Part shown: in pieces, positions 1 to 7,513 of the stretch | Numbering within the stretch: position 1 is the stretch's first letter | Layout of the letters: each line of letters starts with the position of its first letter | Assembly (NCBI GenBank): GCA_035536315.1 | Contig: DATLOJ010000005.1 | Span: 1-21,091, forward strand | From: DATLOJ01 sp035536315 | GTDB taxonomy: Bacteria; Actinomycetota; CADDZG01; JAHWKV01 | DNA: 21,091 nucleotides | Direction: 5' to 3' | Position numbers and translations under genes: made by a program | The notes under the pieces: generated by a model | Told to the model about the DNA's origin: nothing | What the model saw: the letters and a program-made list of their open reading frames with translations, nothing else | Database searches by the model: none

Positions 1-26
1 TTGTGGAATGACGTGTGCATCTTCGG

Positions 27-32
27 TACCAT
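27..32 (+). promoter_or_regulatory. Candidate -10 hexamer for the NlpC/P60 gene
   Basis: TACCAT lies 8 nt before ATG 41, so transcription would begin at or just before the start codon. No ribosome binding site is seen before ATG 41, which agrees with a leaderless mRNA. The same hexamer with the same 8-nt gap occurs before trhA. No clear -35 is visible and the window edge limits the view. Confidence 0.35.
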
Positions 33-40
33 CGAGATCC

Positions 41-1066
41 ATGACGACCAGGCGCCTGGCCGCCATTTTTCTATTAGTGGCAGCTTTTCTCTTGCCGGCA
101 GCGTTAGTACAGGCTGCTCCTTCGCGCGCGGAGCTGCAGGCGAGTCTGAACCGTCTGGAACGCGAGATTGGGATCCTCGACGAGGACTACAACGAGTCCC
201 GAATCGAGCTGACGAAATTGGAAAGTCAGATCCGATCCGCGAAGCAAAACAAGGCTGACGCGGAAGAGGATCTGAAACAGTTGAGAACGATCACCTCACG
301 GCGCGCGGTCGCCGTCTACAAGGCCGGTGTTCCGAATGTTCTCGAGGTACTTCTGACTTCCGACAGCATGAGTGACTTCGAGCGGCGGATGGGGGTTGCA
401 AACAAAGTAGGGAACTGGGAGTCGGGGCTCATCACGTCGCTCGAGATGGTTCAAACGAGGGCAGAGCAACGCACCGAGGATCTTCAGCAGGACCTCGATG
501 AAGCCAAGAAGATCAAGGATTCGATCGATCAGCGTCGGAAAGGCCTTCAGCAGAAAGTAGCCGAGCAAAAGCGTCTGCTGGATGAGCTCGCCAAACAGGA
601 GGCAGCAGCTGCGGCAGCAAGAGAAAGAGCAAGGCGCGCCGCGGCGGCGGCTGCCTCACCGAAGCCCAAGCCATCTCCAACACGCGCGCAGATGCCAGAG
701 TCGCTCCCTGCCTCCGGCAGCGCTCGAATAGCGGTCCAGGAGGCGTACAACCAGATCGGGAAGCCCTACCAATGGGGCGCGGACGGGCCGGATTCCTTCG
801 ACTGTTCTGGATTGACAATGTGGTCGTGGCGCAAGGCCGGTGTGTCGCTGCCCCACTCATCGAGGGCTCAGTACTCGTCGACCAGACGCGTCGCGCGCGA
901 GGACCTGCAGCCTGGCGATCTCGTGTTCTTTGGTTCACCAATTCACCACGTAGGGATTTACATCGGTGATGGCAACATGATCAACGCGCCGGAGTCTGGG
1001 CAGAACGTGGGTATCAGGTCGATGAATCGTCGGGATTACGTGGGGGCCGGAAGACCGGGGGTTTAG
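41..1066 (+). CDS. Secreted coiled-coil NlpC/P60 peptidoglycan hydrolase
   Basis: Predicted cell-wall endopeptidase of the RipA/CwlO type, cutting within peptidoglycan stem peptides outside the membrane (family knowledge). Starting at ATG 41 the protein has 341 residues: an N-terminal TTRR followed by a hydrophobic segment and an Ala-x-Ala-like cleavage site near residue 25 (VQA), a long charged coiled coil (about 28-190), an Ala/Arg-rich then Pro/Lys-rich linker (about 190-220), and an NlpC/P60 domain (about 228-341). The nucleophile is Cys255 in DSFDCSGLT and the base is His303 in HHVGIYIG. The third polar residue is probably Asn315 in INAPESG, where many relatives have His. An upstream in-frame ATG at 8 would add 11 residues before the signal peptide and is less likely. 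The coiled coil may autoinhibit or be bound by an FtsEX-like activator, as in relatives (inference). It converges with the S9 peptidase and their stops overlap. Confidence 0.88.
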   Translation: MTTRRLAAIFLLVAAFLLPAALVQAAPSRAELQASLNRLEREIGILDEDYNESRIELTKLESQIRSAKQNKADAEEDLKQLRTITSRRAVAVYKAGVPNVLEVLLTSDSMSDFERRMGVANKVGNWESGLITSLEMVQTRAEQRTEDLQQDLDEAKKIKDSIDQRRKGLQQKVAEQKRLLDELAKQEAAAAAARERARRAAAAAASPKPKPSPTRAQMPESLPASGSARIAVQEAYNQIGKPYQWGADGPDSFDCSGLTMWSWRKAGVSLPHSSRAQYSSTRRVAREDLQPGDLVFFGSPIHHVGIYIGDGNMINAPESGQNVGIRSMNRRDYVGAGRPGV

Positions 1067-1075
1067 CCGGCTTTT
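1046..1075 (+). terminator. Weak stem-loop at the convergent gene end
   Basis: GCCGG (1046-1050) can pair with CCGGC (1067-1071) across a 16-nt loop and is followed by TTTT. The stem spans the stop codon of the NlpC/P60 gene and the end of the opposing S9 peptidase gene. The stem is short and the loop long, so this is only a candidate terminator. Confidence 0.25.
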
Positions 1076-3054
1076 ACTTTGTGCTTTCGTGCCGCGGGGC
1101 GCTGCGGCTTCAAGTGTCGATCGAACCAATCCAGGAGGATCTCGAACCTCTCGACGCGGTGTCGTGGAGCCCCCGATCTCGACAGCTCATGCCCTTCCTC
1201 GGGAAAGCGTACGAACTCAACCTCTTTCCCCAAGAACTTCAAAGCCATGAACAGCTGCTCTGCCTGCTCTATCGGGCATCGCAGGTCGTTCTCTGAATGC
1301 ATGATCAGCATTGGAGTCTCGATGTTGCGCACGTAGGTTATCGGCGACATCTGCAGGTACTCATCCGGGTCGTCGAGGTAGGAGGTTGCGAACTCCCTGG
1401 CAAAATGCGATCCGACGTCCGCCGTGTAACACATCGTTAGCATGTTGTTGACCGCGCGCTCCGAACATGCTGCCTTGAACATGTTGGAGTGCGAAGCGAT
1501 CCACGAAGCCATGTATCCGCCATAAGACCCCCCGACGACTCCAAGTCGTTTTGGGTCGATGAACTTGAATGCTTGTGTCGCGTGCTCCGTGGCTGCCATG
1601 AAGTCCTCGAAGTCGACCGTGCCCCAGCCCTTTCCCGGGTTCGGGACTTTGGAGCCACGTATTGCCCTTCCCCACTCCTCCGAATAGCCAGACGATCCGC
1701 GCGGGTTGCAGTAGATGACTGCGTAGCCTGCTCCAGAGAACACCTGGAACTCGTCGAAGAACTTGTTGCCGTACTGAGTGAATGGTCCACCGTGGATCAT
1801 CAGAACGGCGGGGTACTTTCGGCGTTTCTCGAGGTTGGCGGGTGGAACTACCCATGCCGTGAACTGAGTTCCATCTTTCGAAACCACATCGAATGCTTCG
1901 GGCAGTGCCGGCTTGAAAAGCGTTCGCCCTGCGGAGATCTTGATTGGCTTGAAAGACTCATCACCGACTGATCCGATGTTGAGACGCGCGGGACGGCTGG
2001 GATCTGTGATTGTCAATGCCAGTCTGTCCCCGGAGACGTCGTAGCCGGTTACCTGAAACTCCCCAGTAACCACGGGGGCCGGCTCACCTTCTCCGGAAGA
2101 TGAAACTCGGTAAACGGGGGCATTACCTTCGTCCTCGATCTGGAAAAGAATCTCTTCTCCACGCCAAACCGGAGCTCTACCCGGAGGAAACAGCGCCGCG
2201 TTGCGATCCAGATTGCCGGTGAGAACCTTCTTGCCGCCGGTCCTTGGGTTGACGACGGCAATGCGCGAGTGCCGCGGAGAGTCCGATGGGCTCGGCGACC
2301 AGAGGCAGGCGATTGATCCAGATGGACCCCAGCTCGTCGATGAGTAGACGGAGTCCGTATTGGTGACCTTCCTGGGTTCGCCCCCTGAAGCCTTTACGAT
2401 CCAAAGGTCGAGGAGCAGGTCCTCGTCCCAGGTGTCGTGTCGCGCGGATGAGAACGCGATCTCCTTGCCATCCGGCGACCACGAAATCCCCGACTCCTGA
2501 AAACCAGGCGGAGTCGGGTTCCAGGGGTCTTTCGATCCATTGGCAGCGATGAGATAGATGCGACGCGGCCGGTCGATGGTCCATCCGGCACCGTCGAGCC
2601 TGTACGCCAGGCGATCGATCTTGCGACCAGGAGTGTCTTTTGGCTTCTCGACTTCGTAAACCCTGGGGTCCGGGTCTCGCACCACTGCTGCGAGCCGGTC
2701 ACCGGCTGGTGACCACTCGAGCTCTTCTACCTCCTCGTTGAACTCCGCAACCTTGCGGCCCCTCTTTCCCGGCGTCGAAACAAATACAGCAGATCCTTTT
2801 TCCTTCGGGTGAGAGATGTAAGCAATCCTTTTGCCGTCGGGGGACCAGCGAGGCCGCAACTCCCTAGTCGCACCACTCGTGAGTGGAATTAGGCGCGGGG
2901 TGCGCGTGTCCGCTAGCCAGATCCTGCTGGGGTAAGTGTTTTCCTTCTCGTCCATTCCGGCGATGACGAATGCCACACGCGTCCCATCCGGAGAAAACCT
3001 GGGATCAGAGTGGACCTCCAACGCATAGAGATCTGACGGCTTGAATCCCCTCAC
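1063..3054 (-). CDS. S9 family (prolyl oligopeptidase-type) serine peptidase
   Basis: Predicted cytosolic serine peptidase acting on short peptides, like acylaminoacyl peptidases and dipeptidyl peptidases. It has 663 residues, typical for the family, and no signal peptide. Residues 1 to about 400 form a TolB/WD40-like beta-propeller, seen as repeats of the type FSPDGTRVAF, WSPDGKRIAYI and WSPDGKEIAFSS. The remainder is the alpha/beta-hydrolase domain. The catalytic triad can be placed as Ser510 in GGSYGGYM, Asp590 in SENDLRCP and His622 in EEGHELSRSG; the HGG motif of the oxyanion region is also present (MIHGGPFTQYG). The start is GTG 3054, with TAGAGT 7 nt upstream and no Shine-Dalgarno sequence, suggesting a leaderless message. 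It is divergent from trpF. The exact substrate cannot be told from sequence. Confidence 0.93.
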   Translation of the reverse strand: MRGFKPSDLYALEVHSDPRFSPDGTRVAFVIAGMDEKENTYPSRIWLADTRTPRLIPLTSGATRELRPRWSPDGKRIAYISHPKEKGSAVFVSTPGKRGRKVAEFNEEVEELEWSPAGDRLAAVVRDPDPRVYEVEKPKDTPGRKIDRLAYRLDGAGWTIDRPRRIYLIAANGSKDPWNPTPPGFQESGISWSPDGKEIAFSSARHDTWDEDLLLDLWIVKASGGEPRKVTNTDSVYSSTSWGPSGSIACLWSPSPSDSPRHSRIAVVNPRTGGKKVLTGNLDRNAALFPPGRAPVWRGEEILFQIEDEGNAPVYRVSSSGEGEPAPVVTGEFQVTGYDVSGDRLALTITDPSRPARLNIGSVGDESFKPIKISAGRTLFKPALPEAFDVVSKDGTQFTAWVVPPANLEKRRKYPAVLMIHGGPFTQYGNKFFDEFQVFSGAGYAVIYCNPRGSSGYSEEWGRAIRGSKVPNPGKGWGTVDFEDFMAATEHATQAFKFIDPKRLGVVGGSYGGYMASWIASHSNMFKAACSERAVNNMLTMCYTADVGSHFAREFATSYLDDPDEYLQMSPITYVRNIETPMLIMHSENDLRCPIEQAEQLFMALKFLGKEVEFVRFPEEGHELSRSGAPRHRVERFEILLDWFDRHLKPQRPAARKHKVKAG

Positions 3055-3061
3055 ACAGGCG

Positions 3062-3067
3062 ACTCTA
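3062..3067 (-). promoter_or_regulatory. Candidate -10 hexamer for the S9 peptidase
   Basis: On the minus strand TAGAGT lies 7 nt before GTG 3054. This spacing fits leaderless transcription. It shares the 56-bp divergent intergenic region with the trpF -10 at 3099-3104, and I see no convincing -35. Confidence 0.4.
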
Positions 3068-3098
3068 TCGGTTCGAAAGTCACTCCATCCCCCGGGAA

Positions 3099-3104
3099 TA
3101 CAAT
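3099..3104 (+). promoter_or_regulatory. Candidate -10 hexamer for the trpF-like gene
   Basis: TACAAT, close to the sigma-70 consensus, ends 6 nt before ATG 3111. No Shine-Dalgarno sequence precedes the ATG, so a leaderless transcript starting at the A of the ATG is likely. TTG at 3108 is in frame but would sit too close to the hexamer. Confidence 0.5.
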
Positions 3105-3110
3105 CGTTTG

Positions 3111-3755
3111 ATGGTTGCTCCTCCTACCTTCATAAAAATGTGCGGCATCACGAACCTCAGCGATGCGAGAGCCGCAGTGAGAGCGGGGGCCAACGGGATC
3201 GGATTCATATTCGCGCCAAGCCTTCGAAGGGTTGCCCCAGCCAAGGCCGCGGCCGTAGCGAGTCATCTGCATCCTTCGGTTAGACGTTTTGGCGTTTTTG
3301 TGAATGCACCCAACCCACAGATCGTCCGCGTCGCCGAGAAAGTGGGGCTTGACTCCGTTCAGCTTCAGGGCACTGAGACTCCCGAACAGATTGCCGAGCT
3401 TCGCGCTTTGCGGCCCGGCCTGTTCATATCCAAGGCTGTTAGGCCCGGCAAAGAGACTTCAAATGAATTGCTGCAGTCATTCAAGGCCGACGCAGTAATG
3501 CTGGATCCCCGAAACGTCTCGGAGCCGGAAGCACAACCTGACCCGGTGCAGTTCGACAATTTCGCAAAGCTGGGAATCGAACGGCTGATCGTTGCAGGGG
3601 GGCTGACGCCGAAGAATGTGGCAGGTCTCATTGCCAAGGTCGGGCCCTGGGGTGTTGATGTTTCGTCCGGGATTGAACGGGAGCCGGGCCGCAAAGATCC
3701 AAAGCTGATGTTTGACTTCGTAGCGGCAGTGAGGCGGGGGGAGGGTAAACGTTGA
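3111..3755 (+). CDS. trpF: Phosphoribosylanthranilate isomerase (TrpF-like)
   Basis: TrpF converts N-(5-phosphoribosyl)anthranilate to CdRP in tryptophan synthesis, in the cytosol. The 214-residue protein matches a single TIM barrel of normal family length. The catalytic base is Cys11 in IKMCGITNLSDA and the general acid Asp132 in AVMLDPRN. The phosphate-binding parts VAGGLTPKNV and VDVSSGIEREPGRKD are present. Two usual motifs are altered: VQLHG reads VQLQG, and the conserved GG(S/T)GxxFDW loop after the catalytic Asp is replaced by a Pro/Glu-rich stretch. No other trp gene is nearby. It is followed by a TTGA overlap with the F420-type gene, so the two are probably co-transcribed. It is not HisA/PriA-like in sequence. 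Family assignment is firm; full activity is less certain. Confidence 0.88.
   Translation: MVAPPTFIKMCGITNLSDARAAVRAGANGIGFIFAPSLRRVAPAKAAAVASHLHPSVRRFGVFVNAPNPQIVRVAEKVGLDSVQLQGTETPEQIAELRALRPGLFISKAVRPGKETSNELLQSFKADAVMLDPRNVSEPEAQPDPVQFDNFAKLGIERLIVAGGLTPKNVAGLIAKVGPWGVDVSSGIEREPGRKDPKLMFDFVAAVRRGEGKR
3740..3745 (+). promoter_or_regulatory. Ribosome binding site selecting the TTG start at 3752
   Basis: GGAGGG ends 6 nt before TTG 3752 and lies inside the end of trpF. It supports the TTG as a true start overlapping the trpF stop (TTGA). Confidence 0.55.
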
Positions 3756-4201
3756 GCCGTCAAGCGAAGCGGACCGTGCAAGTGGTTGGCCGGCTCACCG
3801 TCAACAAGCTGGCTAAGGGCATGCTCAAGTCCGGCATCTACATCCCTCCCTTCACTCCGGACAGAGTGATCCTCGTCGAGCACAAGGGGCGTAAGTCGGG
3901 GATCGTCAGGACCACACCCATGGGTTTCGTCAGGAGACCCAAAGGTGTCCTTTGGGTAGTGGCAGAGCACGGAAGCCAGTCGGACTGGGTTAAGAACGCA
4001 CTCCATTCAGGGGTGAGAGTCTGGCTGGGAAAAAGGGTCTTCGACGGCACCGTGCGCGTCCTCGAGAGCGAAGACCCTGTCCCGGTTTGGCGGCAGATGA
4101 AAAGCAGGATGCTCGTGGCGATGGCAAGAACTCTTGCCCACAAGCCAAAAGTCCTCGAGATCTCCCTAAGCAAGGATCAGAGTGGGCCTAGCACCGGTTA
4201 A
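3752..4201 (+). CDS. F420-type nitroreductase/quinone reductase family protein (Ddn-like)
   Basis: Small split-barrel protein of 149 residues in the deazaflavin (F420)-dependent nitroreductase/quinone reductase family, in which F420H2 reduces quinones or other acceptors (family knowledge). The hallmark is the segment at residues 45-57, KGRKSGIVRTTPM, which corresponds to the family's GRKSG-x-R-T-x-P motif and contacts F420 phosphate. It is followed by a strand and loop WVVAEHGSQSDWVKN (68-82), the usual VAS-GG-x-x-x-x-W-x-x-N position. The N-terminal 35 residues are basic and amphipathic, perhaps membrane-associating as in Ddn (inference). It starts with TTG, overlaps the trpF stop by 3 bases and has a good ribosome binding site. 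It implies that the host makes F420. Its real substrate is unknown. Confidence 0.82.
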   Translation: MSRQAKRTVQVVGRLTVNKLAKGMLKSGIYIPPFTPDRVILVEHKGRKSGIVRTTPMGFVRRPKGVLWVVAEHGSQSDWVKNALHSGVRVWLGKRVFDGTVRVLESEDPVPVWRQMKSRMLVAMARTLAHKPKVLEISLSKDQSGPSTG

Positions 4202-4204
4202 CCT
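4199..4204 (+). promoter_or_regulatory. Candidate -10 hexamer for moaA
   Basis: TAACCT includes the TAA stop of the preceding gene and ends 6 nt before GTG 4211. This would give a leaderless moaA transcript in addition to read-through from upstream. It is supported only by spacing and by the recurrence of this pattern in the window. Confidence 0.3.
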
Positions 4205-4210
4205 TGTCTC

Positions 4211-5209
4211 GTGCCCAGTGCTCTTCCTCCACTAACAGACACGTTCGGACGCATCGCGGACGACCTGCGAATCTCCGTGACGGATCGGTGCAACTTCCGA
4301 TGTGTTTATTGCATGCCTGAGGAAGGGCTTGAGTGGCTGCACAAGTCGAAGCTGCTGACCTTCGAGGAGATCGCCAGACTTGCAGGCATTTTCGTCAACC
4401 TGGGGGTCAAGACCTTTCGACTGACCGGAGGAGAACCCACCCTCCGCCGTGAGCTTCCAACTCTGGTCGCAATGTTGCGATCCGTTTCTGCGGAGGCGGA
4501 CATCGCAATGACCACAAACGGTTTTCTTCTGGAGGAAATGGCTGGAGAACTCGCGGCCGCAGGCCTTACCAGACTCAATGTAAGTGTCGACTCTTTGATG
4601 CGCCACCGGTTTGCCGAGGTCACTCGCAGGGACGCGCTTGACAAGGTGATGAGGGGCCTTCGTGCCGCGGAAGATGCGGGGCTCAAGCCTTTGAAACTGA
4701 ACTGCGTTGTTGTGCGCGGGACCAACGACGACGAGCTCCTCGAGTTTGCCCGTCTGTCTAGAAGCACCGGGTACGAGGTGCGGTTCATCGAGTACATGCC
4801 GCTGGACGCAGAGAAGCTGTGGGAGCGAGACCTTGTCGTGCCGAGCGATGAGATCATCAGCACGATCGGGAAACATTTCGAGCTCGAGCCTGTACAACGA
4901 GGAGTGGAACCCGCCTCCGTATGGAGGTTCTCAGATGGGGCGCCCGGATCGGTTGGCGTAATCGCAAGTGTGACGGCCCCGTTCTGCGGCACCTGTAATC
5001 GGATAAGGATCACGGCCGACGGGCAGTTTAGGACGTGCCTGTTCTCCCTTGTTGAAACAGATCTGCGCAAGTTGATTCGAACGGGCGCAGATGATGACGA
5101 GATTGCCGGGTCCGTCCGATCCGCAGTGTCGCGTAAGGAGAGCGGCCATTTGATCAACTCCCCCGACTTCGTCCGGCCGGAGAGATCTATGTCCATGATC
5201 GGCGGGTAG
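4211..5209 (+). CDS. moaA: GTP 3',8-cyclase MoaA (molybdenum cofactor synthesis)
   Basis: Radical SAM enzyme that converts GTP to 3',8-cyclo-GTP, the first step of molybdenum cofactor synthesis; cytosolic. It has 332 residues, the normal length. The radical SAM [4Fe-4S] cluster ligands are Cys27, Cys31 and Cys34 in TDRCNFRCVYCMP. The second, substrate-binding cluster is Cys259-x2-Cys262-x13-Cys276 (FCGTCNRIR...RTCLF). The protein ends in IGG, the conserved double glycine needed for catalysis. The start is GTG 4211, preceded by TAACCT and lacking a ribosome binding site. No other moa or moe gene is in the window, so MoaC must be encoded elsewhere. As an Fe-S enzyme it depends on machinery such as the SUF system encoded 5 kb downstream. 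Confidence 0.96.
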   Translation: MPSALPPLTDTFGRIADDLRISVTDRCNFRCVYCMPEEGLEWLHKSKLLTFEEIARLAGIFVNLGVKTFRLTGGEPTLRRELPTLVAMLRSVSAEADIAMTTNGFLLEEMAGELAAAGLTRLNVSVDSLMRHRFAEVTRRDALDKVMRGLRAAEDAGLKPLKLNCVVVRGTNDDELLEFARLSRSTGYEVRFIEYMPLDAEKLWERDLVVPSDEIISTIGKHFELEPVQRGVEPASVWRFSDGAPGSVGVIASVTAPFCGTCNRIRITADGQFRTCLFSLVETDLRKLIRTGADDDEIAGSVRSAVSRKESGHLINSPDFVRPERSMSMIGG

Positions 5210-5219
5210 GCCGCAAGGC

Positions 5220-7508
5220 TTGTTGCTCGAAGATCTTCTTCAAAAACTTTCAAGTGAACTGGAGAGCGAGGGCCTTCTTCACCTGGCTCGCATCCCCGCG
5301 AGAGATGGAGTCACGAAAAAGCCAAACCCCCCACTGCCGGGAACACTGAGGCGGCGCCTCGGAGCAAGAGGTATCGACGCACTCTGGACCCACCAGGCCG
5401 ATGCCCTGGACTTCGCTCGTGCCGGCGAGCATGTGATCGTCTCCACTGGGACGGCCAGCGGAAAGAGTCTGTGCTTCAACCTTCCAGTCATTGAGAAGAT
5501 CCTCGAAACTCCGCGAGCGCGGGCTCTTTACCTATACCCGACCAAAGCACTGGCGCAGGACCAACTTCGGTCTTTGCGTACATTCGCGCTGCCGCAAGTT
5601 AGGGCGGCAACCTACGACGGGGACACTCCGAAGGAGGAGAGGGAAGGTGTGCGGAAGTACGCCAACATCGTTCTCTCCAACCCGGACATGCTCCACTTCG
5701 GATTGCTACCCCTTCATCAGAGGTGGACGGAGTTGCTTGCGAACCTGGCCTTCGTCGTCGTGGACGAGGCTCATGTCTTACGGGGGATATTCGGTTCTCA
5801 CGTCGGGTGCATTTTGCGGCGTCTGCGGCGGTTGGCTCTTCACTACGGGTCGGACCCCGTGTTCATCCTCACCTCGGCAACCATGGGCAACCCCGGAACA
5901 CTTGCTGAGCATCTGCTAGGCATGGCGTTCAAGGAGATATCTGAGGACGGGGCTCCCCGCGGCGAGCGATTATTCGCCTTTTGGAACCCGCCTTTCATTG
6001 ACGAGGAGAAGGGGGTGCGCGGCTCTGCGAACTGGGAGGCAGCGCGCCTTTTGTCATCCTTCGTAGACGAGGACGTCAAGACGATCGCATTCGCAAAATC
6101 TCGTAAGTCGGCCGAGCTCGTCGCAAAGTACGCGCGTACATTGCTGCAGGTAGCCGAAGAGGATCAGATCAGGCCTTACCGGGCAGGCTACCTCGCCGCT
6201 GAGCGGCGGCAGATAGAGCAGGAGCTTTTCTCAGGAAAGTTGAAAGGGGTGGCCTCCACTTCAGCGCTCGAGCTTGGGATTGACGTTGGTGGCATGGACG
6301 CGGTTGTCCTCAACGGTTTTCCAGGAACGGTCTCGGCTGTTTGGCAGCGGGCCGGACGCGCCGGTCGTCATGCCGAGCAGTCGGCAGCGGTTCTAATCGG
6401 GCAGGACGATCCCCTTGACCAGTACTACATGCACCACCCCGAGGTTCTGCTCGGCAAACCCTTCGAGGTGGCGCTTGTAGACACCACCAACCCGAATGTG
6501 CTGGCTCCCCACCTAGGGGCAGCGGTTTACGAACAGCCGCTGGAGGTGGGGTCGGCGGACGAGATTTTCGGGAAGGGCGCGGAAAGCCTTGCCGAAGAAA
6601 TGGTCCAGGCCGGAGACATGGCCGTACGAAAGCAGCGCGCAACCAAGATCGAGCGTTATCACTGGAAACGCCAGCAACCACCCGGTCGGGATCTTGATAT
6701 TCGTTCGCTGGGAGGCGCGCAGTACGCCATCGTGGAGGAGAGCACCGGCGCGCTACTCGGAACCGTCGACGGCGCTCGGGCCTTTCAACAGATTCATCCC
6801 GGAGCGGTTTACCTGCATCAGGGAGACAACTTCGAGGTGGCATCACTGGACCTGGAAACCAAGGTGGCGCTGGTGAAACCGCTCGAGGGCAACTACTACA
6901 CGCAGTCACGGGAGTCGTCGGACATCCGTGTTATCGAGCCCTTTCATTCGAAGACTGTCGGCACGGCAGATTTCTACGTTGGCAAGGTGGAGGTTACGGA
7001 GCACGTCGTCGCATTCGTTCGACGTGACATCTCCACGGGGGAGACGCTGGCCATCGTCGACCTGGACCTGCCTCCCAACATCCTGGAGACGGTGGCGTTC
7101 TGGTACACGGTCGTGCCCGGAGTCGTTCAACGGGCTGAGATAAGTCCTGCCGATCTTCCAGGATCGCTTCACGCGGCAGAGCATGCCGGGATCGGAATCC
7201 TTCCTTTGTTTGCGATGGCCGATCGATGGGACATTGGGGGAGTGTCTACCGCGCTGTCGGGTGACACAGGCCTTCCCACCGTCTTCATCTATGACGGTTA
7301 TCCCGGAGGTGCGGGAATTGCGCAGCGAGGCTTCGATGAAGCTGGTGAGCATCTTGCAGCGACCCTTCAGGCCGTGCGGGACTGTCAATGCGATAGCGGC
7401 TGCCCCTCATGTGTCCAGTCTCCGAAGTGTGGAAATGGAAACGAACCGCTTGACAAGCATGGTGCTATTCGTTTGATGTCGGCGATTCTCACCGGCACGG
7501 CATACTGA
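5220..7508 (+). CDS. DEAD/DEAH-box helicase with C-terminal DUF1998 Cys cluster (MrfA/YprA type)
   Basis: Superfamily 2 helicase resembling Bacillus MrfA (YprA), a DNA repair helicase, and its actinobacterial relatives. It has 762 residues. Visible motifs are Walker A TGTASGKS (Lys82), DEAH at 182-185 in VVVDEAHVLRG, the SAT motif in LTSATMGNP, and motif VI WQRAGRAGR at 375-383. The C-terminal domain ends with clustered cysteines 722, 724, 728, 731 and 737 (CQCDSGCPSC...KCGNG), the zinc-binding signature of the MrfA/DUF1998 group. It starts with TTG at 5220 or 5223; AAGG at 5215-5218 is a weak ribosome binding site that suits 5223 slightly better. The DNA ligase gene starts 5 nt after its stop, suggesting co-expression of two repair-type enzymes. 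Confidence 0.92.
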   Translation: MLLEDLLQKLSSELESEGLLHLARIPARDGVTKKPNPPLPGTLRRRLGARGIDALWTHQADALDFARAGEHVIVSTGTASGKSLCFNLPVIEKILETPRARALYLYPTKALAQDQLRSLRTFALPQVRAATYDGDTPKEEREGVRKYANIVLSNPDMLHFGLLPLHQRWTELLANLAFVVVDEAHVLRGIFGSHVGCILRRLRRLALHYGSDPVFILTSATMGNPGTLAEHLLGMAFKEISEDGAPRGERLFAFWNPPFIDEEKGVRGSANWEAARLLSSFVDEDVKTIAFAKSRKSAELVAKYARTLLQVAEEDQIRPYRAGYLAAERRQIEQELFSGKLKGVASTSALELGIDVGGMDAVVLNGFPGTVSAVWQRAGRAGRHAEQSAAVLIGQDDPLDQYYMHHPEVLLGKPFEVALVDTTNPNVLAPHLGAAVYEQPLEVGSADEIFGKGAESLAEEMVQAGDMAVRKQRATKIERYHWKRQQPPGRDLDIRSLGGAQYAIVEESTGALLGTVDGARAFQQIHPGAVYLHQGDNFEVASLDLETKVALVKPLEGNYYTQSRESSDIRVIEPFHSKTVGTADFYVGKVEVTEHVVAFVRRDISTGETLAIVDLDLPPNILETVAFWYTVVPGVVQRAEISPADLPGSLHAAEHAGIGILPLFAMADRWDIGGVSTALSGDTGLPTVFIYDGYPGGAGIAQRGFDEAGEHLAATLQAVRDCQCDSGCPSCVQSPKCGNGNEPLDKHGAIRLMSAILTGTAY

Positions 7509-7513
7509 AAATC

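Noticed and set aside
1..258. 85-codon open frame at the left edge
   Set aside because: Shifted frame over the signal peptide and coiled coil of the NlpC/P60 gene; no domain.
3752..4201. Classification as a flavin (FMN) pyridoxamine-oxidase-like protein
   Set aside because: The GRKSG-x-R-T-x-P type motif and length fit the F420-type nitroreductase family better.
4306..5253. 315-codon minus-strand open frame opposite moaA
   Set aside because: Ser/Arg-rich shadow of moaA, which has all six cluster cysteines on the plus strand.
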